Shown: piece after piece, positions 1 to 21,166 of the stretch
How the letters are laid out: each line of letters begins with the position of its first letter
How positions within the stretch are numbered: the stretch's first letter is position 1
Source of the DNA: Myxococcales bacterium
Lineage (GTDB): Bacteria; Myxococcota_A; Polyangia; Haliangiales; Haliangiaceae
Reading direction: 5' to 3'
DNA: 64,000 bases
NCBI GenBank assembly: GCA_016707895.1
Contig: JADJGV010000013.1
Coordinates: 62,001-126,000, forward strand
Translations under genes and position numbers: made by a program
The notes under the pieces: model-generated
Told to the model about the DNA's origin: nothing
Seen by the model: only the letters and a program-made list of their open reading frames with translations
Databases searched by the model: none

Positions 1-1167
1 CGCCGCCGCCAGCGCGCGAAGGGTCCACGGCTCCTGCTGCTCCCATCGGGCCAGCGTCACCGGGTCGCGCATCGCGGCCAGCAGCGGAGGATGGAGCCCT
101 GTCACGGCGATCAGGTCGGCCAGATCGCGCAGCCGCGGCAACTCGGGCGCAAGCACCGGATCTCCCTCGATGGCCCGCCAGGCGACCTCGGGGTCGTCGG
201 CGTCGGCTGCGCGGGCAAGCGCGCGCCGCACGTTCGATCGCACGTCGCGATCCGGGAACACGCCGGCCAAGATCGTCCCCGTCGCCGACTGCTCGTCGTC
301 GACGATGCGCGTCAAGCGAGCCTGTGCGAGGATCGCGAGCAGGCGTTCGATGTTCGCGGCATCCAAGGGCGCGATCACGTCTTCGGCGGCCGAGTCCGCG
401 AGCGCCGCGCGGATCCGTGCCGCGGGCTGCGCCGCGAACCGCTCCGGGTCGGCTGGAATGCGCTGCCGCAGACATCCGTACACGGCCATTGCGTCGACGC
501 CGAGAGCGCTGGCGAAGCGATGGGCATGGACCCACGCTTCGATAGCCTCGCGGGGATGCTTTGCCTCTCGGATCAGGAACGCAAGATCGTCATCGGTGAG
601 CTCTGGCGGCGCCACGCCGTCGAGCACGGGCATGATCGCCCGGCTGACCAGCGTCCATTCCGTGATCCGCTCGAGCGGGCCGGCGGCGAGGTTGATGATC
701 GCGACCACCGGAGCGTCGAACTCGATCGGTGATCTCAGGAGCGGCCCCATATCTCTGGCGGCGTGGACCACCAGATCGGCACGCGGCTTCTCGCTGCGCA
801 CGAACTGCGAGGCCTCGTACGCCAGCTCGTAGCGACCCTGACCATCCGTCGTCGTGGTCCCTAGCAGCTCCGCGTGGCGCAGATCGCGGTCGAATACCTG
901 AACGCGCAGATTTGCGAGCGGCGCTCCGTTTGCCGCACGCACGTATCCGCGAACCACTAGGCCCCGCTCGGGTGCAGCGAGGTCTCGGGCCATGGTCTGG
1001 CGCAACACCTGCTCCAGCTCGGTGTCGTCCACGCCGATGGTCGGCCGGCCCAACGTGATCTGGGCATACAGGATCGCTGTACCGATCGCCGGTTCCGACG
1101 CCCCGTCGCTCACGAGCGACGCGAGCCCCAGGTGCCTGAGCCCTTCGACCAATGCGTGCGAGACCAT
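1..1167 (-). CDS. Large Tc-toxin-like protein, N-terminal part (runs off left edge)
   Basis: The reading frame stays open for 389 codons from an ATG at 1167 to the window edge, so the gene is incomplete at its 3' end. The start has a strong ribosome binding site (AGGAGG) five bases upstream. Around residues 69-125 there is a transthyretin/carboxypeptidase-regulatory-like beta domain (starting LVVRGYVRAANGAPLANLRV, then TTTDGQGRYELAY). That fold and the following text (FDRDL, then RSEKPRADLVV) resemble the segment found in very large Tc toxin A-like proteins with a neuraminidase-like domain. The rest is mostly alpha-helical and Arg/Ala/Leu-rich. By family, such proteins form toxin-delivery shells of 1500-3000 residues; here only the N-terminus is visible, so pore, linker and binding domains cannot be judged. 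No signal peptide is seen. It lies in a probable integrated element. A generic large repeat protein with a regulatory beta domain is the alternative. Confidence 0.6.
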   Translation of the reverse strand, partial: MVSHALVEGLRHLGLASLVSDGASEPAIGTAILYAQITLGRPTIGVDDTELEQVLRQTMARDLAAPERGLVVRGYVRAANGAPLANLRVQVFDRDLRHAELLGTTTTDGQGRYELAYEASQFVRSEKPRADLVVHAARDMGPLLRSPIEFDAPVVAIINLAAGPLERITEWTLVSRAIMPVLDGVAPPELTDDDLAFLIREAKHPREAIEAWVHAHRFASALGVDAMAVYGCLRQRIPADPERFAAQPAARIRAALADSAAEDVIAPLDAANIERLLAILAQARLTRIVDDEQSATGTILAGVFPDRDVRSNVRRALARAADADDPEVAWRAIEGDPVLAPELPRLRDLADLIAVTGLHPPLLAAMRDPVTLARWEQQEPWTLRALAAA

Positions 1168-1216
1168 GGCTCCTCCTGGGGCGACGTTCGCACACGCAGG
1201 CCGAAGGCAGACCGCG

Positions 1217-1510
1217 TTGTGTTCTGAAATCGCCGCGTTCACGGCGTTGCTGCCGGCGGATGACGCGGCAGCGCTGGCCACCCCGTCGTCACCTGAGGTT
1301 CCCGCGGTCGACGAACTCGCAGACGCATCAGCGCTGCTCGGAGTCTCCCCGGCCGACTCGCGTGAGGCCGTCACCCGTCGCCACCGCGAGTTGACCGGGG
1401 CCGCCTCCCCGTCGGGATTCGCTGCCGGTGCTGGTTCAGAGGCCCGGGCCTACGCACGTCATCTCGACGAAGCGCACGCGGTCATCCGCGCTCGTCGCGG
1501 CTGGCGCTGA
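1217..1510 (+). CDS. Degenerate J-domain-like fragment
   Basis: This frame ends at a TGA at 1510 and encodes a C-terminus reading DASALLGVSPADSREAVTRR, a linker, then EARAYARHLDEAHAVIRARR. The spacing and the helix II/helix III character resemble a DnaJ J domain, but the essential HPD tripeptide is missing; HRELTGAASP occupies its place. No good start is visible. A TTG at 1217 with AAGG upstream is possible, while the ATG at 1166 sits on top of the oppositely oriented toxin start codon. The 3' end overlaps the convergent WYL regulator by 29 bp. It is probably a remnant of a DnaJ-like gene or a very small divergent J-like protein. It may not be expressed. Confidence 0.3.
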   Translation: MCSEIAAFTALLPADDAAALATPSSPEVPAVDELADASALLGVSPADSREAVTRRHRELTGAASPSGFAAGAGSEARAYARHLDEAHAVIRARRGWR

Positions 1511-2528
1511 GCCCGGCGCGGGCCGCATCCAACTCTGCGATAACCTGGGCGACGAGGGCGGGCGGCTCGATGGGCCGCGCGTGGGGACCCCAGCTCAGGA
1601 TCCACGACACGATCGGAGCGAGGTCGGCGCGGGTGTCGAACGCGACCCGGATCCGGCCGTCGGGCAGCTCGGTGATCTGCTGCGACCGGTGCCACATGCG
1701 CGCCCGCACGTAGATCGCTCGCGCCTGGCTGAACTCGACGACGACGCGCACCGGCTGCTCGGTCGCCGGGAGGTGGATGCCGAAGGCGTCGTGCATCACG
1801 TTGCCAAGGTCGAAGTCGGCGGGCGTGACGAACGAGAACGCGCGTAGGTGTTCGGCCTCGGTGAAGCGCTCCACGGCGAACGGGCTGACGTCGCGCGCGC
1901 TGGTGAGCTGCGCGCCGTCCTCGGGGCGCTTGAGCCGGCAGGCGATCACGTAGAGGCCATGCTTGTGGATCGCGATCGCGAAGGGGGCCAGGTGGCCGCG
2001 CTGCCGCCGGCCGCCCGCGTCGACGTATGCGAACCGGATCACCTTGCGCGACAGGACGCCGGTCAGGAGCGCGTCGATCACGTCCGCCTTGTCGGCGTAC
2101 GCCTTGGTCCCGCCGTCGGGCGCGTAGATGATCCGCTGCGTGAACGTCGCCTGCTCGGCCTGCTCCTCGGGCGAGAGCCGCTGCACCAGCTTGCCGAGCA
2201 CGCTCGCGATGTCGTCGTGAAACGGCGTGCCCGCGAGCACGTCGAACATGCTCCGCACCGCGAGCAGCGTGTAGCGCTCGCGCCGCGTGATCAGGACGTG
2301 GCTGAAGCTGCGCCCGACCAGCCTGGCGCCGGCCCGGCCGTCGATCATCGGGCGCTCGATCTGCTCCCCCGCCCGCTCCAGCTCGGCCAGGTCGCGCTTG
2401 ACGGTCCGGGGGCTCACGTCCAGCTCGGCGGCGAGGTCGGCGATCGCCCGGCCGTGCTTGAAGCCGCCCAGCAGATCGCGCAGCCGGAGCGCGCGGGCCT
2501 TCCCGCTGTGTTCACCGCGGCGGAACAC
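1482..2528 (-). CDS. WYL-domain transcriptional regulator
   Basis: The N-terminus carries a DeoR/HTH_11-type winged helix (RLRDLLGGFKHGRAIADLAA, then LDVSPRTVKRDLAELERAG), followed by a WYL domain in the second half (VIRFAYVDAGGRRQRGHLAP, HKHGLYVIACRL, FAVERF) and the C-terminal WCX-like extension (VVVEFSQ..IYVRARMWHRSQQI, GWILSWGPHARPI-type ending). WYL proteins bind nucleic-acid ligands and often control phage, CRISPR or toxin genes. I chose the GTG at 2528 because the HTH begins shortly after it. The frame stays open upstream to an ATG at 2669, but that stretch is Arg-rich and translates the palindrome array. No clear ribosome binding site supports any start. It is convergent with the J-like fragment and divergent from the 2866 gene, so it may control the element's own genes. 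Confidence 0.8.
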   Translation of the reverse strand: MFRRGEHSGKARALRLRDLLGGFKHGRAIADLAAELDVSPRTVKRDLAELERAGEQIERPMIDGRAGARLVGRSFSHVLITRRERYTLLAVRSMFDVLAGTPFHDDIASVLGKLVQRLSPEEQAEQATFTQRIIYAPDGGTKAYADKADVIDALLTGVLSRKVIRFAYVDAGGRRQRGHLAPFAIAIHKHGLYVIACRLKRPEDGAQLTSARDVSPFAVERFTEAEHLRAFSFVTPADFDLGNVMHDAFGIHLPATEQPVRVVVEFSQARAIYVRARMWHRSQQITELPDGRIRVAFDTRADLAPIVSWILSWGPHARPIEPPALVAQVIAELDAARAGLSASRDERG

Positions 2529-2569
2529 ACGCCCCCGGAAGGGGTATGTCCCCGGCAAGAAGGGGGACC

Positions 2570-2627
2570 GGAAGGCTTCCGGAAGCTTCCGCCGAAGGTT
2601 CCAGGGAAGGTTCCGGCGAAGCCTTCC
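2570..2627. promoter_or_regulatory. Array of five GGAAG/CTTCC short palindromes
   Basis: Five related short palindromes lie head to tail: 2570-2580 (GGAAGGCTTCC), 2581-2590 (GGAAGCTTCC, perfect), 2594-2602 (GAAGGTTCC), 2606-2614 (GAAGGTTCC) and 2618-2627 (GAAGCCTTCC). They recur about every 11-13 bp, roughly one helical turn. They sit in the roughly 340-bp gap between the WYL regulator and the divergent 2866 gene, where I see no other gene. A multi-site operator for the WYL regulator or another element regulator is the simplest reading; this is inference. Confidence 0.45.
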
Positions 2628-2865
2628 GCGCCGCCCCGACTCGCAAGCAGGCGACACCAGGCACACCACGGGCGACCTTCGCGAAGGGGGCCGCGCCGGC
2701 GGCGGACCTTTGGGAGGGCTTCGCGGCGGGCTCGGGCGCCAGCACGCGCGCGATGCGGCGAACGGCGGACATCTTCCGCCACGATCTCCGGCGCTTGGAT
2801 GGCGGTCAAGGGTTGACCAACCCCTTTCGTACCCTTCCAGGACTCACCCGCGAAGGAGTCGACCG

Positions 2866-4056
2866 ATGCCGCCCACGCCGCAACCGCGCCCCCACCATCC
2901 GCCGCTCGCCCACGACGGGCGCGGCCAGCCGATCGCCATGCCCGACGGGGCCGCTGGGTGGCGCCTCAAGCGCCAGACCGCCGGCCGCCCGAAGGTCGTG
3001 CTGGGTCCCGATCGCCTTCCCCTGCGACTTCCGCTCGACACGACGAGCGCCGATCTCGTCGACCTGTGCGGTGCGGGCGCCTACCGGCTGGACGCCATCG
3101 ACGACGCCGGCCAGGTGCTCGACTTTATCACCACGATCACCGTCGGCGGCGACGGCGCGCACGACGCCACGGAAGGCGACGCGCTGCCCGCGATCATCGG
3201 GTCGCGTGGCGGTGGTGGGGCCGAGCTGCGCTATGCGCTGGAGGTGACCGCGCACATGGCGCGCGCCCAGAGCGACGCGCTGCGCTCCATCGCGAACGCG
3301 CAGGCCGACTGGATCAAGGGACTGGCCGCCGCCAAGGTGCTCCCACGCAACGGGCTGTGGCACCTCCCGCCGCCGCCGGTCGCCAACGTCAACGACCGGG
3401 ACGACGACGACGACGACGACGACCAGGACGACGACGCACCCCCGCCGATCGATCCCACCCTCGGCGCGCTGGGTCACATCGCGTCGATCGCGCGCGACGT
3501 CGGGCCGATCGTGCGCGCGATGATCCCGGGCGGCAACCGCGATCTGGTCGCCGAGCCGAGGAACGCCGCGCCACCGCCGGCCGCCCCCTCGCCTGCCGAT
3601 CCAGCCGCCGACCTGACGACGCCCTCGATCCGGATCGCGATGGTGCTGGCCCAGGTGTCGCCACACGCGCGGGCGCTCGCGTGTCGTCTGCTGGCCCGCA
3701 ACGACGACACGGCGCGGAACCTCGCCACGGCGATCCAATCGCTGCCGGTCGACGACGCGGCCGCGCGCCTCGAGACGATGGCCCAGGAGGTCGACGATCG
3801 CCGCGCCGCGCGCCGTCGTGGCCCAGCGCCGCCCGCCGTCGATCCAGCGGCGCACCTGGCGGCGGTGATGGCGAAGCTGTCTCCGGACGAGATCGCGCGA
3901 GCCCAGGCGCTGATCACGACGCTGGATCCGGTGCAGCTCGACGCGCTGAAGGCCGAGCTGCTGGCGATGTCGGCCACCGACGCGGCGGCCCACGTCCGCC
4001 AGGCGCTGGCCGGGCGCGACCACACCAGCCCGGGAGGTGGCCATGCCGGCGCTTGA
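2866..4056 (+). CDS. Unknown protein with poly-Asp tract, integrase-associated
   Basis: A 396-residue protein starts at an ATG preceded by GAAGGAG (2852-2858). I do not recognise it. The first 120 residues are Pro/Arg-rich and then beta-like (ADLVDLCGAGAYRLDAIDD). Residues about 175-190 are an almost pure Asp tract. The remainder is helical, with two related segments (IRIAMVLAQVSPHARALACRLLA and LAAVMAKLSPDEIARAQALI) that look like an internal duplication. There is no signal peptide or membrane span. Its end overlaps the next gene by 14 bp, and the three genes 2866-5682 look like one transcription unit ending in the integrase. An element-specific accessory, DNA-packaging or control role is possible but unproven. 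Confidence 0.7.
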   Translation: MPPTPQPRPHHPPLAHDGRGQPIAMPDGAAGWRLKRQTAGRPKVVLGPDRLPLRLPLDTTSADLVDLCGAGAYRLDAIDDAGQVLDFITTITVGGDGAHDATEGDALPAIIGSRGGGGAELRYALEVTAHMARAQSDALRSIANAQADWIKGLAAAKVLPRNGLWHLPPPPVANVNDRDDDDDDDDQDDDAPPPIDPTLGALGHIASIARDVGPIVRAMIPGGNRDLVAEPRNAAPPPAAPSPADPAADLTTPSIRIAMVLAQVSPHARALACRLLARNDDTARNLATAIQSLPVDDAAARLETMAQEVDDRRAARRRGPAPPAVDPAAHLAAVMAKLSPDEIARAQALITTLDPVQLDALKAELLAMSATDAAAHVRQALAGRDHTSPGGGHAGA

Positions 4057-4465
4057 GGCGAGCAACGACAACGCCCCGGCCGCGATCGTCGACGAGTCCG
4101 CCGACGACGCCGCGGCGCGCGCCGGCGACGCCGGCGACCCGCACCGCGGCCCCGCGATCGTCCGCGCCGTGGCCGCTGGCGTCTGCGTCGGCGCGACCAT
4201 GCTCCTGGCCGAGCTGGGGAACGATCGGGCGCGGGCGTTGCTCGCGCGACCGGCGCCGGGCGACGCTGCCCCGGCGCCACCGGCGGAGGTGATGACCGCC
4301 GACCAGGCCGCCGCGTTCCTCGGCGTCGACCGCAACACGGTCTACGACGCGGCCGGGCGCGGCGACATCCCGCACCGGCGGATCGGCAAGCGGATCTTGT
4401 TCAGCCGTTCGCAACTCGTGTCATGGTTGGGCGCATGCAGGGCTGCGCGTGTCGGGAATGGGTAA
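4043..4465 (+). CDS. Small HTH protein, excisionase-like (helix_turn_helix_17 type)
   Basis: The 140-residue protein has a C-terminal MerR/excisionase-like helix-turn-helix at about residues 83-130 (MTADQAAAFLGVDRNTVYDA, then HRRIGKRILFSRSQLVSWLG), the typical domain of recombination directionality factors. The N-terminal half is acidic and contains a moderately hydrophobic stretch (VRAVAAGVCVGATMLLAEL). The ATG at 4043 is chosen because GGGAGG lies five bases upstream; a GTG at 4037 is in frame but would overlap that site. The integrase starts five bases after its stop, so the pair is probably co-translated. By analogy it would bend DNA to bias the integrase towards excision, but it could also be a plain repressor. 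Confidence 0.75.
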   Translation: MPALEASNDNAPAAIVDESADDAAARAGDAGDPHRGPAIVRAVAAGVCVGATMLLAELGNDRARALLARPAPGDAAPAPPAEVMTADQAAAFLGVDRNTVYDAAGRGDIPHRRIGKRILFSRSQLVSWLGACRAARVGNG

Positions 4466-4470
4466 GAGCC

Positions 4471-5682
4471 ATGCCTGTACGCCGTAGCAACGATGGTCGC
4501 TGGCGCTATCGCGAGATCGTCCGATTCCCGGACGGAACCCGCGAGCGCATCAGCGGCAGCGCGCCGAAGCACGTCAACACCAAGGTCGGCGCTCAACAAG
4601 CGATGCTCGAGCACATCGAGCGCGCGCTACACCCGGAGCGGGTGCCGGTACGAAAGGAGGTCCTGACCTTCCACGAGTGGTTTCACGGTCGGTTCTGGGC
4701 CGAGTGGGTCACGGGTCGCAAGAACAAGCCGACGGAGCGGCGCTCGAAGACGATCATCTACGAGTGCCACCTCAAGGACGTTTTCGGATCGCTGCCGCTC
4801 GACGAGATCGGCGTCACCGAGATCGCCCAGTTCCGCGCGGCGCTGGTCGCGCGGGACCTGTCGGAGAAGCGCATCAACAACATCCTCGCGGTGCTGTCGA
4901 AGGCGCTGAAGTACGCCGCCGAGGTCGAGCTGATCGCGAAGGCGCCACGGATCGGACTGTTCAAGGTCGATCGCCCCGAGATCGTGGCGTGGGACTTCGA
5001 GCAGTACGCCCGGCTCCTCGCGGCGGCCCCGACCGAGGGGCCGGAGTGGCTCGCGGCCGTCGCCCTCGCGGGCGAGGCCGGCCTGCGCGTCGGCGAGGTC
5101 AAGGCGCTGCGCTGGCGTGAAGACGTCGACCTGATCGCCCGGACGATCACCGTGAACCAGCAGACCAGGAACGCCGAGACGACCACCCCCAAGGGGCGCA
5201 CGCGCCGCACGATCCCGATGACGGAGACGCTGGTGCAGGCGCTCAAGCGCATTGACGTGATCCGGGAGGGGCTGGTCGTGCGCAACCCCGACGGCAGCGC
5301 CAAGACCGACGGCCAGGCCGATGCAGCGATGCAGCGGATCTGTCGACGGGCCGGCTTGCCGGTCCGCTACTGGCACATCCTCCGGCACACGTTCGGGACC
5401 CACGCCGCGCTGTTCGACGTGAACCCGTGGCGGTTGCAGGCCTGGATGGGTCACAAGCGGATCGACGAGACGATGCTGTACATCCACGTCGCGGAGGCGC
5501 ACGCCCGGGATCTGCCCGATCCGGTCCGGGAGGCCGGCCAGGGCGAGGCCGATCCCGACCGCCGGGTCATGCGGATGATCGGTGCACGGGCCGCCCTCAC
5601 CCCCGGGTGGGACGCTCGTGGCAAAGCCGTGGCAAAGCCGACGGCGTCCGGAAATGAGAAAGGCCACCTTTCGGTGGCCTAG
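4471..5682 (+). CDS. Tyrosine recombinase/phage-type integrase
   Basis: A 403-residue site-specific recombinase. The N-terminal 60 residues resemble an arm-binding domain (RSNDGRWRYREIVRFPDGTR). A SAM-like core-binding domain follows at about 75-155. The catalytic domain keeps Arg206 (GEAGLRVGEVKALRW), the His302-x-x-Arg305 box (HILRHTFGTHAA), His328 (WMGHKRIDETM) and the nucleophile Tyr337 (MLYIHV), so it looks active. The ATG at 4471 follows the HTH gene by five bases. The 3' end is striking: the TAG stop lies at the base of the tRNA-Leu terminator hairpin, five bases from the tRNA 3' end. This is the classic position of an integrase beside an attachment site in a tRNA gene, and it suggests the last codons were acquired from, or overlap, the attachment region. 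Confidence 0.92.
   Translation: MPVRRSNDGRWRYREIVRFPDGTRERISGSAPKHVNTKVGAQQAMLEHIERALHPERVPVRKEVLTFHEWFHGRFWAEWVTGRKNKPTERRSKTIIYECHLKDVFGSLPLDEIGVTEIAQFRAALVARDLSEKRINNILAVLSKALKYAAEVELIAKAPRIGLFKVDRPEIVAWDFEQYARLLAAAPTEGPEWLAAVALAGEAGLRVGEVKALRWREDVDLIARTITVNQQTRNAETTTPKGRTRRTIPMTETLVQALKRIDVIREGLVVRNPDGSAKTDGQADAAMQRICRRAGLPVRYWHILRHTFGTHAALFDVNPWRLQAWMGHKRIDETMLYIHVAEAHARDLPDPVREAGQGEADPDRRVMRMIGARAALTPGWDARGKAVAKPTASGNEKGHLSVA
5651..5680 (-). terminator. Rho-independent terminator of tRNA-Leu
   Basis: Read on the minus strand, a perfect 8-bp stem (AGGCCACC/GGTGGCCT, loop GAAA) at 5680-5661 is followed by the T-rich run TTCTCATTTC. It lies seven bases after the tRNA 3' end. The integrase TAG stop, on the other strand, falls at its foot. 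Confidence 0.8.
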
Positions 5683-5686
5683 CTCG

Positions 5687-5768
<82 letters not shown>

Positions 5769-5779
5769 GGTGGATGGGA

Positions 5780-5807
5780 AGTATACTCAGCGCGATTTCG
5801 CGATCAA
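5780..5807 (-). promoter_or_regulatory. Sigma70-type promoter of tRNA-Leu
   Basis: On the minus strand TTGATC (5807-5802) and TATACT (5785-5780) are separated by 16 bases. The -10 box lies 11 bases upstream of the mature tRNA 5' end. Confidence 0.75.
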
Positions 5808-5962
5808 GCGTCGCGGACATTTTTTTCACCGCGGGGCGGCGAGCGCGGTGATCGCGGGCGATCGGACGCCGCGAATCGCGCATGTCGCACGCCTCGCGCG
5901 GCGGCTGTGCGCTTTACTTCCCACGCCCTGGCGACATACCATCGAAAGCGCTCGGGATTCGC

Positions 5963-7585
<1,623 letters not shown>

Positions 7586-7598
7586 TGCCTTGACGGGG

Positions 7599-7937
7599 GG
7601 ACCGGCTGCGGGGCTTGCCCGCGGCGTTGCGGGGTCCCCCCCACGTCCTCACGTACCGACGTACGCTCCGGCGTGGGTCCCCCCCGCGCCTTGCGGGCAA
7701 GCCTCCTCGCGCGGTCCAGCTAGACCACCACCACCTGCGCCGTTGCAGACGCCGGCAGACCTCGGCTCGAGGTCCGTGCGTCCGTTCGAGGGATCGGCGC
7801 GCGAGGTCTAGCTGGACCGCGCGAGGATGTCCTTGGGCAAGGCGACGGTGGGGCCCCAACCCCGAGCGTACGTCTGTACGTGAGGGCGTTGGGGGGGGGG
7901 GACCGGCAACGCCGCCCAAGGGCACCGCAGCCGGTCC
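7599..7937. repeat. Long imperfect inverted repeat between convergent genes
   Basis: This fills the 365-bp gap between the cyclase and the giant TPR gene, which are convergent. The left arm 7599-7726 and right arm 7805-7937 are imperfect reverse complements over about 130 nt, with a spacer of 78 bp. The inner 22 bp are perfect (7705-7726 against 7805-7826, core CGCGCGGTCCAGCTAGACC). The outer ends also match (GGACCGGCTGCGG against CCGCAGCCGGTCC), and each arm has a run of seven or more C/G and a motif of the form ACGTAC-N-GACGTACGCTC. There is no credible gene inside. It could act as a strong bidirectional terminator or be a small palindromic (MITE/REP-like) element. Confidence 0.75.
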
Positions 7938-7950
7938 GGGGGTGTCACCC

Positions 7951-19785
<11,835 letters not shown>

Positions 19786-19954
19786 CTGCGCGCATCCTCC
19801 CGCACTTGCAGGGAAACTTCTACCCCCTCGGGCCGCGAAGCCACCGAGCCCGTCGATTTTTCCCCGCCTCGACGGTGTGCGCCGAGGACGGACGCGCTGA
19901 TCATCGCCGATCACCCGTGCCCCGTCCCCGCTCGCCCGTCCCCGAAAGCACGAA

Positions 19955-19975
19955 CGCCCCGCTCACCGCGGGGCG
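19955..19975 (-). terminator. Putative terminator after the TPR lipoprotein gene
   Basis: An 8-bp GC stem (CGCCCCGC/GCGGGGCG, 5-base loop) lies 36 bases past the stop at 20011. On the minus strand it is followed by TTCGTGCTTTC, a weak T-run. It would separate the upstream Glt-like genes from the giant TPR gene. Confidence 0.5.
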
Positions 19976-20010
19976 CCTCGCTTCCGGCCGCCCCCGGTCG
20001 GGGGCGCCGC

Positions 20011-20958
20011 TCACCCGCCCTGGAGCTTCGCGGCGATCGAGAAGCGCATCTTCTGGGCGATCGACTTGTTGGTCGCGTCGGCGGGGCCGGCGGCCTTGGC
20101 GAACGCCTCGAGGTCCTTGTCGGCGGCCTTGAGGTCGCCCTTGCGCAGGTACGCCTGGCCGCGCATGAACTTGGCGATGTGCTTGTCCTTCGACGCGTCG
20201 ATCGCGTTGGTGAACGACTCGATGGCCTTCGCGTCGTCCTGCTTCTCGGTGTAGGCCATGCCGAGCTGGTAGTGCAGCTCGGCCTTGTCGACCTGGCCGG
20301 GCACGTGCTCGACGCCCTGGATCAGCACCTGGATCGCCTCGCTGGGGTAGTCCCACTTGCGATACAGCTCGCTGAGCGCGACGTACGGCGCCCACTCGCG
20401 CGGGTTGGAGACGATGGCCTTCGAGAACTCCTCGGCGGCCTCGCGCGGCCGGTTGGTCGCGCGGTAGATGCGGCCGAGGTACGCGTGCTCGAGGAACAGG
20501 TCGGCGTTGAGCTTCACCGCCGCCGTCAGGTGTTGCTCGGCCTGCTCGAAGTTGATGAGCGAGTAGTCGACGTCGACCTCGGCCGGCTTCTTGTTCTGCA
20601 GCCGCGCGGCGTCCTCGCGCGCCTTCTGGACGGCGTCCTCGTAGAGCGCGACGCCGTACATCATCTGGTACATGACGTTGTCGGGCTTGATGCGGACGGC
20701 CTCGGCGTAGCCCTCGGAGGCCTTGTCGAACATCTTCTTCCCGCGATACGCCTCGCCCATGTAGTAGTGGGCCGCGTGGTTGTCGCGGTAGGCGGCGATC
20801 GCGTCCTTGTACTCGTTGATCGCCGTGTCGAACTGCTTGGCGCCCAGCGCCTTGTGGCCGGCGTTGGTGCGCTGGATCGATTCCTTGCGACCCGAGTCGC
20901 CACAGCCGATGGCGAGCACCAGCGCAAACGGAGCCAGAGTGCGGAAGAACGAACGCAT
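20011..20958 (-). CDS. TPR lipoprotein
   Basis: A 315-residue lipoprotein. The signal peptide ends in the lipobox LAIGC (Cys19), so the mature protein is anchored to a membrane facing the periplasm. After it come about six TPR hairpins (NAGHKALGAKQFDTAINEYK, YYMGEAYRGKKMFDKASEGY, YLGRIYRATNRPREAAEEF, YQLGMAYTEKQDDAKAIESF, RGQAYLRKGDLKAADKDL). The ATG at 20958 has GGAGG six bases upstream; the frame is open upstream but its residues are Arg-rich. It lies 208 bp downstream of the GltG-like gene in the same direction. It resembles the TPR lipoproteins (PilF/NlpI or GltE style) that help outer-membrane machines assemble. Its exact role is unknown. Confidence 0.88.
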   Translation of the reverse strand: MRSFFRTLAPFALVLAIGCGDSGRKESIQRTNAGHKALGAKQFDTAINEYKDAIAAYRDNHAAHYYMGEAYRGKKMFDKASEGYAEAVRIKPDNVMYQMMYGVALYEDAVQKAREDAARLQNKKPAEVDVDYSLINFEQAEQHLTAAVKLNADLFLEHAYLGRIYRATNRPREAAEEFSKAIVSNPREWAPYVALSELYRKWDYPSEAIQVLIQGVEHVPGQVDKAELHYQLGMAYTEKQDDAKAIESFTNAIDASKDKHIAKFMRGQAYLRKGDLKAADKDLEAFAKAAGPADATNKSIAQKMRFSIAAKLQGG

Positions 20959-21166
20959 CGAGTGCCTCCAGGTGCGGCGTGCGCACCGACGACGACGTGG
21001 CCCGAACCGTAGACCGAGCGCCCCGTGAGGTAAAGCACGGCTCACGAAAATCTCCTCGCCGAAACACCGACGGGTCGACGGCTCCGGATCCCCGAAACGC
21101 CGCGTGGCCACCATCGCTGGTGGCCACGTCGTCTTCACACCGTCGCGAGGTCGCCCTCGCCTCCGA

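Noticed and set aside
2806..4338. A 510-codon minus-strand frame over the poly-Asp gene
   Set aside because: The plus-strand gene has a good ribosome binding site and coupled neighbours, whereas this frame is Arg-rich with a poly-Val stretch antisense to poly-Asp.
1..4400. Search for the second attachment core of the element (copy of the tRNA-Leu 3' end)
   Set aside because: No convincing copy of the GAAAGGGGGGA region was found; only a short G-run near 2560 resembles it.
7599..7937. Reading frames across the inverted repeat
   Set aside because: Both strands are open by composition only, and have Arg/Pro-rich translation and no ribosome binding site.
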